Shown here piece after piece: positions 1 to 9,904 of a stretch of DNA of 64,000 bases (position 1 is its first letter; each line of letters begins with the position of its first letter). The position numbers and the translations under genes were made by a program. The notes below the pieces were generated by a model. That model made no database searches. It saw nothing but the letters and a program-made list of their open reading frames with translations, and had not been told where the DNA came from. This DNA is from Shinisaurus crocodilurus (lineage: Eukaryota > Chordata > Lepidosauria > Squamata > Shinisauridae), in contig CM037877.1 of NCBI GenBank assembly GCA_021292165.1, positions 30,516,197 to 30,580,196 of the forward strand. The letters are read 5' to 3'.

Positions 1-913
1 AAATTCCTCTGCCAAATGCCGTCGAAGTCGACATGGCTCTCGTAGAATGTGCCCTTACTGAGCCCGGTAAAACGCGATCGGCAAGTTGATATGCCAATTT
101 AATAGTGTCGACCAGCCATGAGGACAGTCTTTGTTTCGACACGGGGCAGCCCTTTTTCGGTGGGCCGTAGCAGACAAAAAGTTGTTGAGTGCGTCTTATG
201 GGCTCTGTACGCGCCTTGTAGAAGGCTAGGGCTCTACGGACGTCGAGGCTGTGTAAAAGTCTCTCGACATCCGACGTTGGTGATGGAAAGAATGCTGGAA
301 GTATAATGTCCTGACCCAGGTGAAACTCAGAGATGACCTTGGGAAGAAATGATATATCTGGCCGCAAAACCACTTTGTCTTTGTGAAAGGTAGTATACGG
401 AGGATCAATTCTGAGTGCAGCTATTTCGCCAACGCGCCTTGCAGATGTAATCGCCACAAGAAACAGGGTTTTGAGCGACAGAAGGCGTAGGTCCGACTTC
501 GCCATGGGTTCGAACGGCGCTTTTGTTAGTGCCTTCAAAACCAGTTGAAGGTCCCATCCCGGTGTAATATTCCTCGTTGGAGGACATAAATTTTTTAATC
601 CCTTCAAAAACTGCTTCACTAGGGGATGGACAAATAGTGACATGCCGGTAGAAGTTGCGCGATAAGCCGTAATTGCAGCCAAATAAACTTTAATTGATGA
701 AAATTTTAGTCCACGGGTCATCAACGAGTGCAGAAAATCGAGGACAGTGGATACCGAGGATGCTGTAGGGTCTTTACCCGAAGCCGCGACAAAGCTGGAG
801 AAAGCTTGCCATTTCCTCTCATAAGAAAGCCTTGTCGAAGGTTTGCGTGCTGCCAGCAAAACGTCTTTAACCGCCTCAGACAGGTCCGTATCCATCGTTA
901 TCTGACCCTCCAT
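1..913 (-). CDS. DIRS tyrosine recombinase (partial, C-terminus missing)
   Basis: This frame is open from an ATG at 913 to the window edge, 304 codons, with no stop. The product should integrate the circular DIRS DNA by site-specific recombination, in place of a DDE integrase. The N-terminal third resembles a SAM-like DNA-binding domain of phage-type recombinases (an Arg-rich start, then helices with a Leu-Lys-Phe-Ser-Ser-Ile-Lys stretch). The catalytic domain shows the first Arg in a Ser-Ala-Arg-Arg-Val-Gly-Glu context (about 431-446) and the second motif Ala-His-Ser-Thr-Arg (about 36-52), matching HxxR. The catalytic Tyr would lie left of base 1. The start overlaps the end of the RT frame by 16 bases in another frame. 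The missing Tyr means activity cannot be judged here. Confidence 0.85.
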   Translation of the reverse strand, partial: MEGQITMDTDLSEAVKDVLLAARKPSTRLSYERKWQAFSSFVAASGKDPTASSVSTVLDFLHSLMTRGLKFSSIKVYLAAITAYRATSTGMSLFVHPLVKQFLKGLKNLCPPTRNITPGWDLQLVLKALTKAPFEPMAKSDLRLLSLKTLFLVAITSARRVGEIAALRIDPPYTTFHKDKVVLRPDISFLPKVISEFHLGQDIILPAFFPSPTSDVERLLHSLDVRRALAFYKARTEPIRRTQQLFVCYGPPKKGCPVSKQRLSSWLVDTIKLAYQLADRVLPGSVRAHSTRAMSTSTAFGRGI

Positions 914-2808
914 GCTGTGAGGCTTAAGGGATGCAGATTTGGATGAAGTACCTTGCCCTGGTGCTGTGTCAGCAGATCGTCTCGAGTCGGTAAATGCAGA
1001 TAATCTCCCTGGGACAGATTGAGCAAGTGGGCGAACCAAGGCTGTCTCGGCCACCACGGAGCAACTAGTATGCAATTTGTCCTGTCTAGCGATATCTTGG
1101 CTAGTACTCGTGTTAGGAGAGGAATTGGAGGAAATAGGTAGTAAAACCCGTTGCTCCATTCCAACAGGAACGCGTCGGTTATCGACTTCGGGTCCGACCC
1201 TGCCCTGCTGCAGAACAGTGGACATGCTGCGTTTTCGCTGGTTGCAAATAAGTCCATGTCCGGTCGACCCCACTGTTGAAATAGGGAAGTCAACACTTGC
1301 CTGTTCAGTTCCCACTCGTGTGAGTGCAGAGACACTCTGCTCAGTGCGTCCGCCAGTACGTTCGTCTTTCCAGCGATATGGATCGCCACAAATGACATCT
1401 GACGAAGGAGGGCCCATTCGTAGAGTCGCATAGTCAGTCGTGTGAGGCGCATGGATTTGGTGCCTCCTTGCTTGTTGATATAAGCCACCACTGTGGTGTT
1501 GTCCGTCACGATCTGTATGTGATGTCCGGTGAGATAATGTTCCATTCCTCGGAGCGCCCTCCAAACAGCCATCAGCTCCAGCCAATTGATATGCTTGGAG
1601 GCCTCCGTCGGAGACCATGTGCCCTGTACGACGTGGTCGTCGGAGTGGGCCCCCCATCCTAGTAAGGATGCGTCCGTCGTCAGTATCCTGCTCGGTACCG
1701 GCGGTTGAAATGGTACCCCGTCAAGTAGATTTGATTCCTGCTGCCACCACCTCAAAGACTCTCTTACGGCTCGTGGGAGTTGTAGACGAAGAGAAGGTCT
1801 GTCCTTTTCTGGTTCGAAGGCTCGAACAAACCAGGTCTGAAGAGGTCGCATGCGAAGCCTCGCGTAGCGTACGACTGCGATGGTCGAGGTCATGTGCCCC
1901 AGAAGTCTTTGTACGACATGAGCTGATGTCACCGATTGTTTGGACACTTTGCTTGCAAGCGAGATAAGTTTGAACGCCCTGTCGTCCGGGAGATATGCCC
2001 GACCATCGAACGCGCTTAGCCTTGCCCCTATGTATTGGATCTCTCTTGTCGGCTGTAAGACCGACTTCTCCGCGTTCAGACAAAGTCCCAATTCGAGCAT
2101 AAGATCGAGAGTGTGATTGAGAGCCCTCTGGAGCTCGACCCTCGAGGATGCCACCAGCAACCAATCGTCGAGGTAGGGGAAGATGGTGATGCCTCTTGCC
2201 CTTAGACTTGCGCACACCACCGCCACACACTTCGTGAATACCCTCGGCGCGGTGGAAAGTCCGAATGGAAGAACGACGAACTGGTAGGAGTCGTCCCCCA
2301 CTCGGAACCGAAGGTATTTCCGGCTGTCCTCGTGGATGGCGATGTGGAAGTATGCATCCTTGAGGTCGATGGATGCAAACCAATCGCTCCTTCGGAGTAG
2401 CGGGAGGATCGATTGGAGCGTGACCATGCGGAATCTTTTCGGTGGGATAAAAAGATTTACAGTCCGAAGGTCCAGGATCGGTCTGAGTCCTCCTCCTTTT
2501 TTCTTCACGATGAAGTACCTGGAGTATAGCCCGTCCTGAGAGTCTTCTGTGAGGACTGGCTGTATCGCTCCTTTTCGAAGGAGGGTAGAAACTTCCTCCA
2601 TCAGCACCCGAGTTGGACGGGTGGTCTTGATCCCGAGAAATGGGGGGAGAACTCCGAACTCGATCCTGTAACCGTGTTCCACGATGCGCAGTACCCATCG
2701 ATCCGTCGTGATGGTCCTCCACGATTGGAGGTGGTGGCAAAGTCGAGAGCCGAAGAGAGTAGTCTGAGGTAGTGCAGAGGTGTCGAGGTGGTGAGTCAAT
2801 GACAGCAC
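898..2808 (-). CDS. DIRS reverse transcriptase / RNase H (with possible methyltransferase-like C-terminus)
   Basis: The product copies element RNA into DNA and removes the RNA strand. Counting 636 residues from a GTG at 2808, RT has Ser-Ile-Asp-Leu-Lys-Asp near residues 146-151 and the Tyr-Leu-Asp-Asp catalytic box at 212-215. RNase H follows with its acidic set visible: Asp379 (TTDAS), Glu411, Asp436 (TDN) and Asp487 (ADALSR). Residues about 515-590 (DMDLFAT, then DAFLLEW and LFPPIPLL) resemble the C-terminal region called Dam-methylase-like in DIRS1 relatives; this match is tentative. The frame has no ATG near its start and stays open upstream to 3054, inside the Gag-like frame and in the +1 frame relative to it. 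It probably depends on frameshifting, reinitiation or splicing. It ends in TAA at 898-900. Confidence 0.9.
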   Translation of the reverse strand: MLSLTHHLDTSALPQTTLFGSRLCHHLQSWRTITTDRWVLRIVEHGYRIEFGVLPPFLGIKTTRPTRVLMEEVSTLLRKGAIQPVLTEDSQDGLYSRYFIVKKKGGGLRPILDLRTVNLFIPPKRFRMVTLQSILPLLRRSDWFASIDLKDAYFHIAIHEDSRKYLRFRVGDDSYQFVVLPFGLSTAPRVFTKCVAVVCASLRARGITIFPYLDDWLLVASSRVELQRALNHTLDLMLELGLCLNAEKSVLQPTREIQYIGARLSAFDGRAYLPDDRAFKLISLASKVSKQSVTSAHVVQRLLGHMTSTIAVVRYARLRMRPLQTWFVRAFEPEKDRPSLRLQLPRAVRESLRWWQQESNLLDGVPFQPPVPSRILTTDASLLGWGAHSDDHVVQGTWSPTEASKHINWLELMAVWRALRGMEHYLTGHHIQIVTDNTTVVAYINKQGGTKSMRLTRLTMRLYEWALLRQMSFVAIHIAGKTNVLADALSRVSLHSHEWELNRQVLTSLFQQWGRPDMDLFATSENAACPLFCSRAGSDPKSITDAFLLEWSNGFYYLFPPIPLLTRVLAKISLDRTNCILVAPWWPRQPWFAHLLNLSQGDYLHLPTRDDLLTQHQGKVLHPNLHPLSLTAWRVR

Positions 2809-2827
2809 GGTTGGGACGGCGAGGCAG

Positions 2828-4963
2828 TCAAAGACGACGCCGGCCGGCGTCGCCTCCCCTCCTGGTGCCTCTGGACCGCTGCTGGAACGGTCGTTGCGGC
2901 GCCTGAGGCTGCGGTGCTCCGGGCCTTCGGTTCCCGCTCCTGTACTGGCCTGGCTGTTGGTACTGTCTGGCTGGGAACGGGAATCGAGACCAACGTCGTG
3001 GACGAAAACTCTGGGACGGTTGTTGGCGGATAAGCCCCATCTTTTTCGCCGTCGTCAGAGCTTTCTGGGCAGAGTCGAGGGAGTCGTCCGTGGAGGAATT
3101 AAACAACCCCTCGCCGTCAAAAGGGAGGTCCTGGATCTTCGCCCTATCGTCGGGAGTCAGGGCGGTAGAGCGAAGCCATGCGTGCCTCCGCAAAGCCACG
3201 GAACCGACCATCGACCTGGCGTGGCTGTCGACTTGGTGCCTTGCTGTATTCATCTGCAGGGCACCGATGCTAGTCGCTTCTTTAACCAATTGAGCTGCCA
3301 GGTCCCTCTTGTCGTCCGGCAGATAATCACAGAGGTCTCCCAGCTTCTCCGTGATGTACATTTGATATCTAGCCAACAACGCCTCGTAGTTAGATATCTT
3401 GAGTCCGAGGGAAGACGATGAGTAGATCCTACGGCCGTAGGAATCTAGTGTCTTACCCTCTTTATCTGCCGGAGTGGTATGCTGTTTCCCCCCACGAGAC
3501 TGCGCCGATTTGACTATTAGCGAGTTCGGGGTCGGATGAGAAAACAGGAATTTCGCTCCTTCCTCCTGGATTTTGTACATTGACTCCAGGGGTTTGGCCG
3601 TCGGTTTAGTTGAGGCCGGAGTCTTCCAGGTCTCCTGCACCGTCTCCAACAGTGTCGGCAGGAATGGAAGGAGCAGCTGGTTCGACTGTGTCGTCCTAAG
3701 GACAGCATAAATGTCATCCTTGGCCTTTCCTTTCGAAGACTTCGCCTCGACTCCCAGAGCAGTCACCAGCCGGCTGACATGCTCAGCGAAACTCCCCATG
3801 TCCTCCGACGGGGAGACCGCATCCTTAGACTCCACCTGCGCGTCCGGCGAAGTGGAGTGGGAGGAGGAAGCCGCCGAGTCCGAATCCGACAGGTATGCCG
3901 ATCCCGACGAGGAGTGGCCAACAACATCAGTCGCAACCGGTAGACGTACGAGAGTCTGTAGTTGAGCCGTCGATGTCGACGCAATCGGCTCTCTCACCAC
4001 TTCAGCCAGGGCACGAGACACAGCCGCATCTCGTCGAGGTGAAGGAGAATGCCTCCGACTCCGGTGCCTGTCCGGAGAAACTGAACGCCTGTGGTAGTAG
4101 TGACGTTCAGACCTCTCGCGTCTCGGTGAGCGTCTCGACCTCGAGTAGTAACTCCTAGAACTCGATCCCGAGTAGTAGGAGCGAGACCTTGACCTCTCAT
4201 CTCGGTATCGGGAGAGACGAGATCGATGGCTCGAAGTCATGGAGACCGAGTCACGAGCCCGATAATGCGGGGATCGTGATCGGCGGCGGTGCTCTTGACG
4301 CTCCTCTGCGTACCCAACCGACGGAGACAGCAGCGGTGGAGGACCCCTCGAGCCCGAACGGGGTCTGTCCGATGTCGTCTGCTCCTCGAGCTGGGCTGGC
4401 GAAGCCACAAGCTCTCCCTCCGACAGGGAAGCTGCCGCAGTCATCGGCTCTTTTGCGATCTCTCGGCCCCGAGGAGACGTAGTCGGGGCCGGGGCGGACT
4501 GGTGGGCAATCGGTCCCGAAGCTCGATCTCGAGCACCAGTCAGAGCCTCAAACATCGCCACCGTACGCTTCGATACCACCACAGTGGACGAAGTCGACGG
4601 GCCCGCCATTTCCTCAGGCTCAACCGCCATTTTCTCCTTAAGGCGTTTCGCCTTATCCTTACGAGCCTTCTTTGCCAGTTTCTTTGCCGTTAGCGTGTCC
4701 GTTAACGGCTTCTTGGCAGGCTGGGATCCCCCAGGCCGTTCCTCTGGAGTGGGGCCTTTTGCTGACAGGGATTGCTCCCACAAAAGGGCCCTCAATTTCG
4801 TTTGGCGGGCTTTTCTGGCCTGCTTAGTGAAGGCCTGACAATGCTTGCAGGACTCCACGACGTGTCCCTGTCCGAGACACAGCAGGCAGAGTAAGTGATT
4901 GTCAGCGGGGGGGATTTTAGTCCCACACCGCTGACATTTTCTAAATGGTGCCTTGAGAGGCAT
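2828..4963 (-). CDS. DIRS Gag-like protein
   Basis: This 711-residue frame opens the element and starts at an ATG (4963) just after the leader. The N-terminus has paired Cys-x2-Cys motifs and a following Cys/His cluster (residues about 10-42), like a zinc-binding motif seen in vertebrate DIRS Gag proteins. A Lys/Arg-rich segment follows, then a long Ser/Arg-rich tract (about 225-320) resembling an SR domain, which may serve nuclear localisation or RNA binding. A more ordered domain occupies about residues 390-640. The C-terminus is Arg/Gln/Pro-rich. The expected role is binding and packaging of element RNA. The frame closes at a TGA (2828-2830) inside the upstream extension of the RT frame. 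Assignment rests on position, composition and the Cys motif. Confidence 0.8.
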   Translation of the reverse strand: MPLKAPFRKCQRCGTKIPPADNHLLCLLCLGQGHVVESCKHCQAFTKQARKARQTKLRALLWEQSLSAKGPTPEERPGGSQPAKKPLTDTLTAKKLAKKARKDKAKRLKEKMAVEPEEMAGPSTSSTVVVSKRTVAMFEALTGARDRASGPIAHQSAPAPTTSPRGREIAKEPMTAAASLSEGELVASPAQLEEQTTSDRPRSGSRGPPPLLSPSVGYAEERQEHRRRSRSPHYRARDSVSMTSSHRSRLSRYRDERSRSRSYYSGSSSRSYYSRSRRSPRRERSERHYYHRRSVSPDRHRSRRHSPSPRRDAAVSRALAEVVREPIASTSTAQLQTLVRLPVATDVVGHSSSGSAYLSDSDSAASSSHSTSPDAQVESKDAVSPSEDMGSFAEHVSRLVTALGVEAKSSKGKAKDDIYAVLRTTQSNQLLLPFLPTLLETVQETWKTPASTKPTAKPLESMYKIQEEGAKFLFSHPTPNSLIVKSAQSRGGKQHTTPADKEGKTLDSYGRRIYSSSSLGLKISNYEALLARYQMYITEKLGDLCDYLPDDKRDLAAQLVKEATSIGALQMNTARHQVDSHARSMVGSVALRRHAWLRSTALTPDDRAKIQDLPFDGEGLFNSSTDDSLDSAQKALTTAKKMGLIRQQPSQSFRPRRWSRFPFPARQYQQPGQYRSGNRRPGAPQPQAPQRPFQQRSRGTRRGGDAGRRRL

Positions 4964-5396
4964 AGTTAGAGATTAGATTAGGAAGAAAAATAGAGAATAA
5001 TACAGTAACTAGGACAAGAACGGGGGAGAGAAGGTTTTAGGTAGGATTTTTTTGAAGATTTTTTTTTTTTTTTTTTTTGAAAAATGAAAGTATAGGCCGA
5101 AAGAGAATCAAGAAATAGAAAGTTTATGAAGAGAACAAAGTTTTTTAGATTAATAGAAAGACTAACAAACTCAGCTTGAAAACTCGAAAGTGAAGAGAAG
5201 AAGAACCTATCGACTGGTCGCAAAGGCGGTCGAAGAGGAACTGAGGAGACGGGCGGGAGCCGCGCTAAGGAGCACGCGCGAGGGGGAGGGGCTCCCGCCC
5301 AGTTCAGCTCAGCTAAAGAAGTTCCGATCGATCTCAGCGCAGGCGCAGAGAACCCATATGTGTGTGAAGCACAGAGACCACGAAGAAGAACTTAAC
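4964..5396 (-). promoter_or_regulatory. DIRS 5' leader and probable left terminal repeat
   Basis: This is the stretch between the Gag-like ATG and the outer edge of the element. Next to the ATG it is AT-rich, with an 18-base T run on the plus strand near 5061-5078. Farther out (about 5220-5390) it becomes GC-rich. In DIRS elements the outer part is a terminal inverted repeat with the promoter; here the partner repeat is outside the window, so repeat status cannot be confirmed. The edge is placed where the GC-rich sequence stops. Confidence 0.5.
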
Positions 5397-7317
5397 AATT
5401 CCTTTCTTCCTCCCCTCTACCATCACAATTCTGAAAAAGGACATAACTCTCTTATTGACATAGACAGGGAGTGAAGCATCCCTCTCCACTATTGTAAAAT
5501 ATATATTGCTCAAGCAACGTAGGCAGGGCTGTTTTCTTAAAGTGGGCAGAGCTCTTACATGATGCAGTCCCATTTTCAACAGAATGGTCTGTCTATATTA
5601 TATGACAATCATAGCATCTCCTCTCTACAACCCTTACAAGTAAGGGCAATACTATTTGTGGTCCCCGCCCCCGCTTAACCTGTTGAAGTGAAGAGCTAAC
5701 AAGTGAAGAGCTAATTATACTTATTACAATGCTGTACCATTATACATTTGGAAGTATGGAAAGAGTATGTCCAGTTTGTAATCAAGCAGGCTGGAAAGAC
5801 ATTTAATTCTAATCACCATACAGAATTGAGTTGCTTAGAAGCATTTGCATTTGACAGTGAGCTAACTGTAAATAGTTAGGAACTAGGAACTGGCAACTTT
5901 AACACTTGGCGTGATGGAGAATCCTGTGAAAGTGATACATGCAGCTTGAATATCTTTCACCAACAGAAGCTGAATGTAGATAAAATATCACTTTATCTAT
6001 TTTGTATCTCCCATTTGCTGAAAAACTGATCAGATACACAGCAGGTTTTTTTATTTTTTACAAAAATGAATAGATTCTTTCCCACCAATGTTCAGCCACC
6101 ATATATCAATCTCTAACATACAACAGTTTTTGTCTTAATTTTCCCCCTTGCAACAGACTAGCACAATTACTTTGAAATGTATTGAACAGGAGCAAGGGGG
6201 GGGGGGATGGCACTTCACACGTTAGGATTAGGGTGCAATCCTATTTATGTTTGGACATTTATAATCAAGCACATTATAGTTATAGCACATTTTTCTATCT
6301 AAACCTAAATAGGATTGCACACTTAGTGTGGTAAACCTTGCTTGTTTGTGCTTTTCAAGTTCTCTTGTCTTATCAGTCTGGCTCAAAGCACAGAATCTCC
6401 ACAGTAAGAGAATGAGAAACTATGAGAAAATAGCTGATGAATGATATCCTTGGCCTTTAAAGGTTTCCTATTTTAGAGGATTGAAAGAGTCTAATGTAGA
6501 GGATGCAAGTACATTTATACCCTTCGTTGATATTTTTTGGTAGTGCCGATTTAGAGCTTAAGATATTTTCAGTCTTGTATCCTATACCCCTCTCATCATA
6601 CAATAAGGATGCAATGACATATAGGCTCACTGATCACCACTGCACCCTAAATCCCTCTTTAGTGCAAGGAAAATAATATCTTCCTCCTCTGTCCTAACAC
6701 ACAGCTTATTAATGTTGAGTAACTAAATAGCCTTATCTCCCCCCCCCCCCTTTTGTCTGGGAACTGCCAAGTGACTCATTTTCTCCCTCTACTTTTCTGA
6801 ATAGAAATAAAAATGGGCATCTGCCAATTTATTTCTCCTGTCTACAGTGATAGGAAGTAGTCTCTCTCAGAACTAGTGAACAATGCTCCTATTGCTGGTA
6901 TAAACATTTTATTTGAAGTGAAGAAATCAAAGAGCAAGGCATGATCTTGAACAAGTCTTAAGTCATTCACAAGACAAAGATGCACATGAATATCTGTATG
7001 CACTCAGAATCGCAAGGCAGGACCTTGAGCACAGAACCAAGGCAGGACCAACTGGAAGTACAGCGGTGGTAGTTAGGACACCCCCATCGTAAAAATAAGC
7101 AAAGAAACTGCTACTGCATCATGTCAGTTCACCAGTGGATCAGCTCATGGCATCTTCTGGCACAGCAGAATCCACTGCCTAAAATTACTTACCCCCAGGC
7201 AGCTCAGGCCTGGCTGAACTAAACTATGATTCCTTCACTTTAGGTGCCTAAATGACACTCAACCTATAAATGCTATTATTAAACAATATGGTAAATACAC
7301 ACCAACAACCACCATAA
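5397..7317. other. Intergenic, AT-rich, no gene seen
   Basis: No coding signal was recognised. The stretch holds one short inverted-repeat element (listed separately), homopolymer runs such as a G run near 6196 and a C run near 6740, and otherwise ordinary AT-rich sequence. Confidence 0.6.
6230..6322. repeat. Inverted-repeat MITE, TIR type 'gtgcaatcctat'
   Basis: A left arm starting gtgcaatcctatttatgttt is matched by its reverse complement ending in aaataggattgcac, with about 40 bases of unrelated sequence between. The same termini occur near 8702, 20457 and 52413, where the interior is a different hairpin core. Confidence 0.65.
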
Positions 7318-7500
7318 GAACATAAGAAGAGTCATGCTGGATCAGACCAAGGGTCCATCTAGTTCAGTATTCTGTTCACATAGTGGTCAACCAGCTGCCC
7401 ACAGGATCCCACAAGCAGGACATGAATGCAACAGCACCTTCCAACCCATGTTCCCCAGCAACTGGAGTACTTAGGCATACTGCCTCTGATAAATGTTTTC
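7318..7500. repeat. Interspersed repeat common in reptile DNA (SINE- or LINE-end-like)
   Basis: It opens with agaacataagaagag and contains ctggatcagacca and cccacaggatcccacaa. A second copy with the same order of blocks lies at about 59490-59760. No RT fragment is attached. I recognise it as an abundant sauropsid repeat but cannot name its family with certainty. Confidence 0.5.
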
Positions 7501-8370
7501 AGTGAAAATAATTAGTGATTCCTAATTACCACTTCCTAAACATATTCCACAGTCCTAGAATCCGTTGTACCTTCTCGCTAATTATTCTAAAGTTCCACGA
7601 ACAACACCCCAAAGACAAAGTACTGTATAAACATTTCATAACCCAATGAAATCCCCTAGAGTCACATCATCTTCCAAAACACAACCCAGGTTCAAACAGC
7701 AGTTCCACCATTGTCTCAGAATAACTCTCATGGCAACATACATTTCCTAGAATAGTCGCACCTGTTTGTAGAGCCTGATGAACACTGCAGCAGGGGCAAG
7801 ACAAAGGCTGAGTACCTGGACACCTAGGAATGGCTGGAGGCCACCCACACTAACCTGGCATTTGCAAGGAGGAATGACTTCAAGCACCTGTTGGGAGTTA
7901 CCGCAGCCCAGCCACCACGGGGGGGGGGGGGGGGGAGACAGTGGAAAATCTCTGACACACAAAGCTAGGGCCACCTCTTGCAGCCTAGAAAACTCCCTGG
8001 AATAGAACACCCTAGAGTTGTGGAAGCTGCTAGCAGCTCATGCATGGCACACCAGATGCAATGGCACAAAAATTGAGTATACTGCAGAGACCTCTACTGG
8101 AATTCCACTTGCAGGAGGAGGAACATGTAACGAGCAGGACTTAATTTAAGACAGCTCTCAAACCTGGGACTACAACTATATGAAAAGGGTACCCCCAAGT
8201 GTGTACTGCACTTTCCTTCAGTACAAAAGAACAAAACTGTGTCTGGGAAAAGGAGGTAGGCTTCAAGAACACAAAATATAGTTTACAGCAAGGGTCTCCA
8301 ACCTTTTTGGACCCGTGGGCACATTTCGGAATTTGAAAAACTGCTGTGGGCACCACCACAAAATGCCTAA

Positions 8371-8701
8371 TCTATCTGTCATGTCTATGGATCTTAGACT
8401 GCATCTTATTCAGGAAAAACTTTTCTTTCATGTCTATTGGACACCATAACGTCTCTTTAATAAAGGATTGTCTAATTCAGCTAATTGCTGTTGGTGCAAT
8501 ACAGCTAATGCTTCTTTTAAACATGTTTTGCAACGTCTACTAGTTGCTTCTTCTTGGGAGGAGGTTATTACACAGATAAATTTTGTACTGGAACAGTCTT
8601 TAGTATTCACTGATGTACATGGTTTTAAATTATTTACCTGCTTCATGGGAATTAACAAATGGAAGTGGAAATGGATTCTCTGTGCCCTTTTGACAGATAA
8701 G
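8371..8701 (+). pseudogene. L1-like ORF2 C-terminal fragment, 5' part
   Basis: The reading frame around 8468-8701 gives an L1 ORF2-like tail: a Cys-x2-Cys motif, Ser/Ala-Ser-Phe-Lys-His, then Trp-Glu-Glu-Val-Ile-Thr-Gln-Ile-Asn. It is truncated upstream and lacks endonuclease and RT cores. It breaks at the MITE insertion near 8702 and resumes after 9905. This is a dead LINE remnant, not a host gene. Confidence 0.6.
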
Positions 8702-8740
8702 GGTGCAATCCTGTGTGTGTTTAGACAGAAAAAAGTCCTA

Positions 8741-9840
8741 GGCTTATTGTGGAGAAAGCCAACCTAAGCCCCCTTTCTGACACACACACACACTCACCAA
8801 GGTGGGGGGAAGGAGACCCGGGGGGGGGGGGGAGACAGCCAGTCTCCACAGAGGCCAAAGGGGACAAACAACATCTGCATAGAATCACCCCAGGGGGGAA
8901 GCCAGGAAGCATCGCCAGGTTTGTCAGTGCTCTTGTATATCAGCCCCATCTACATAAGACTTGAATACCTCACCAGAGCAGACACTTCGGCACCCATAAG
9001 AAAGGACCACTCAACACCACAGGATGGGACCATTAAGCAAGTGGCTTCAAAGGGACCCCACCCCACGGGGGGGGAAGGCGTCACCCCACCTGACCCAAAA
9101 GGCCGCCCCTCAGGGAGGGTGGCAACCCACCTGATTGGCAACCCACCTGATTACGGAGGGAGGGGCTACCTGAAACACCAAGGTATAAAACACCCTGCGC
9201 AAGGGAACTGAGTTGTTGGACCTGATCAGAAATCTTGCCCCATGCTTGGGGTAAGGGAACGAAGGATCAGCAACCCCGGGTAGCAGCACCCGGCGCGCTC
9301 CAGCTAGCTGAAATCACTGGCCGCTTGGGTTGACCGGACCCCCGGGAAACCAAGCTGAAATCACTCACAAGCCGCTTGGGTAGACCGGACCTCCACCGGG
9401 AACCCAGCTAGCCACTTGGGTAGACCGGACCTCCGCCGGGAACCCAGCTAGCAGCGTGCGGTTGACCGGGCCTCTGCTGGAGCCCGAGCTGAACTAACTA
9501 GCTGAGAGCCCTGAAATCACGGTGTCCCTGAGACTTCTTGCTTGCTACTTTGTACCGTACTGATAAGCTGTATTGCTGGCGTGTGTCTGGGTTTGTGAAG
9601 GTAATTTTGTAAATAAACTTGTTTTATAAAAGATACTTTTGTGGCTATAAGTTATCCCTTTGTTCTGGGCTAAGGGTGATAGTCACTGGGGACCTCGGAG
9701 AAGGCCCGCCCCAGGACTCGCTATCCCCTTAGCATTGAACCCGCGCAGAAGACCAGGTTGTCGGTCTTCCACTCTTATGTTTTTTGTATGTGTGTTCATT
9801 TAAAAATATAAAATAAAAATTATTTTTAAAAAAAGTAAAA
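8741..9840 (+). mobile_element. 1.1-kb retroposed sequence with A-rich tail, TATA and AATAAA motifs and a VNTR
   Basis: It is bounded by exact direct repeats aaaaaagtccta at 8729-8740 and 9841-9852 and ends in an A-rich tract, the pattern of L1-type retroposition. Inside are a TATA-like box in ggtataaaacacc (about 9182), about four 40-45-base repeats at 9316-9490, and AATAAA at about 9612 followed by T/G-rich sequence. The TATA and poly(A) signals suggest an LTR-derived core. It has no coding frame. It may be an LTR-like composite retroposon; I do not recognise the family. Confidence 0.55.
9316..9490 (+). repeat. VNTR of about four 40-45-base units
   Basis: Each unit contains a variant of gcttgggtagaccggacc followed by cgggaacccagct. 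The first and last units are the most diverged. It sits between the TATA-like box and the AATAAA of the surrounding retroposon. Confidence 0.7.
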
Positions 9841-9904
9841 AAAAAAGTCCTACAACTCCCACCTGGGAGTTGTAGGACTTTTTTCTGTCTAAACACGCAT
9901 AGGA

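Larger units (their letters stand above)
1..5396 (-). mobile_element. DIRS-like tyrosine-recombinase retrotransposon, cut by the left window edge
   Basis: Three long open frames on the minus strand run in the DIRS order: a Gag-like protein with a Cys/His-rich N-terminus, a reverse transcriptase joined to RNase H, and a tyrosine recombinase. There is no integrase or aspartic protease frame and no LTR in view, which separates DIRS from Ty3/gypsy and retroviral elements. The 5' end is placed near 5396, where a GC-rich leader gives way to ordinary AT-rich DNA; this is an estimate. The 3' end, with the recombinase C-terminus, the internal complementary region and the second terminal repeat, lies outside the window. 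No stop or frameshift was found in the three frames, so the copy is young or lightly decayed. Confidence 0.88.

Noticed and set aside
1721..2740. A 339-codon open frame overlapping the RT on the same strand
   Set aside because: It is in a different frame from the motif-bearing RT, is rich in Arg, Pro and Ser, and shows no family features; it is a by-product of the coding strand's composition.
7905..7940. G runs such as this one and C runs elsewhere as G-quadruplex sites
   Set aside because: They are single homopolymer runs, likely slippage-prone and possibly miscounted, without four separated G tracts.
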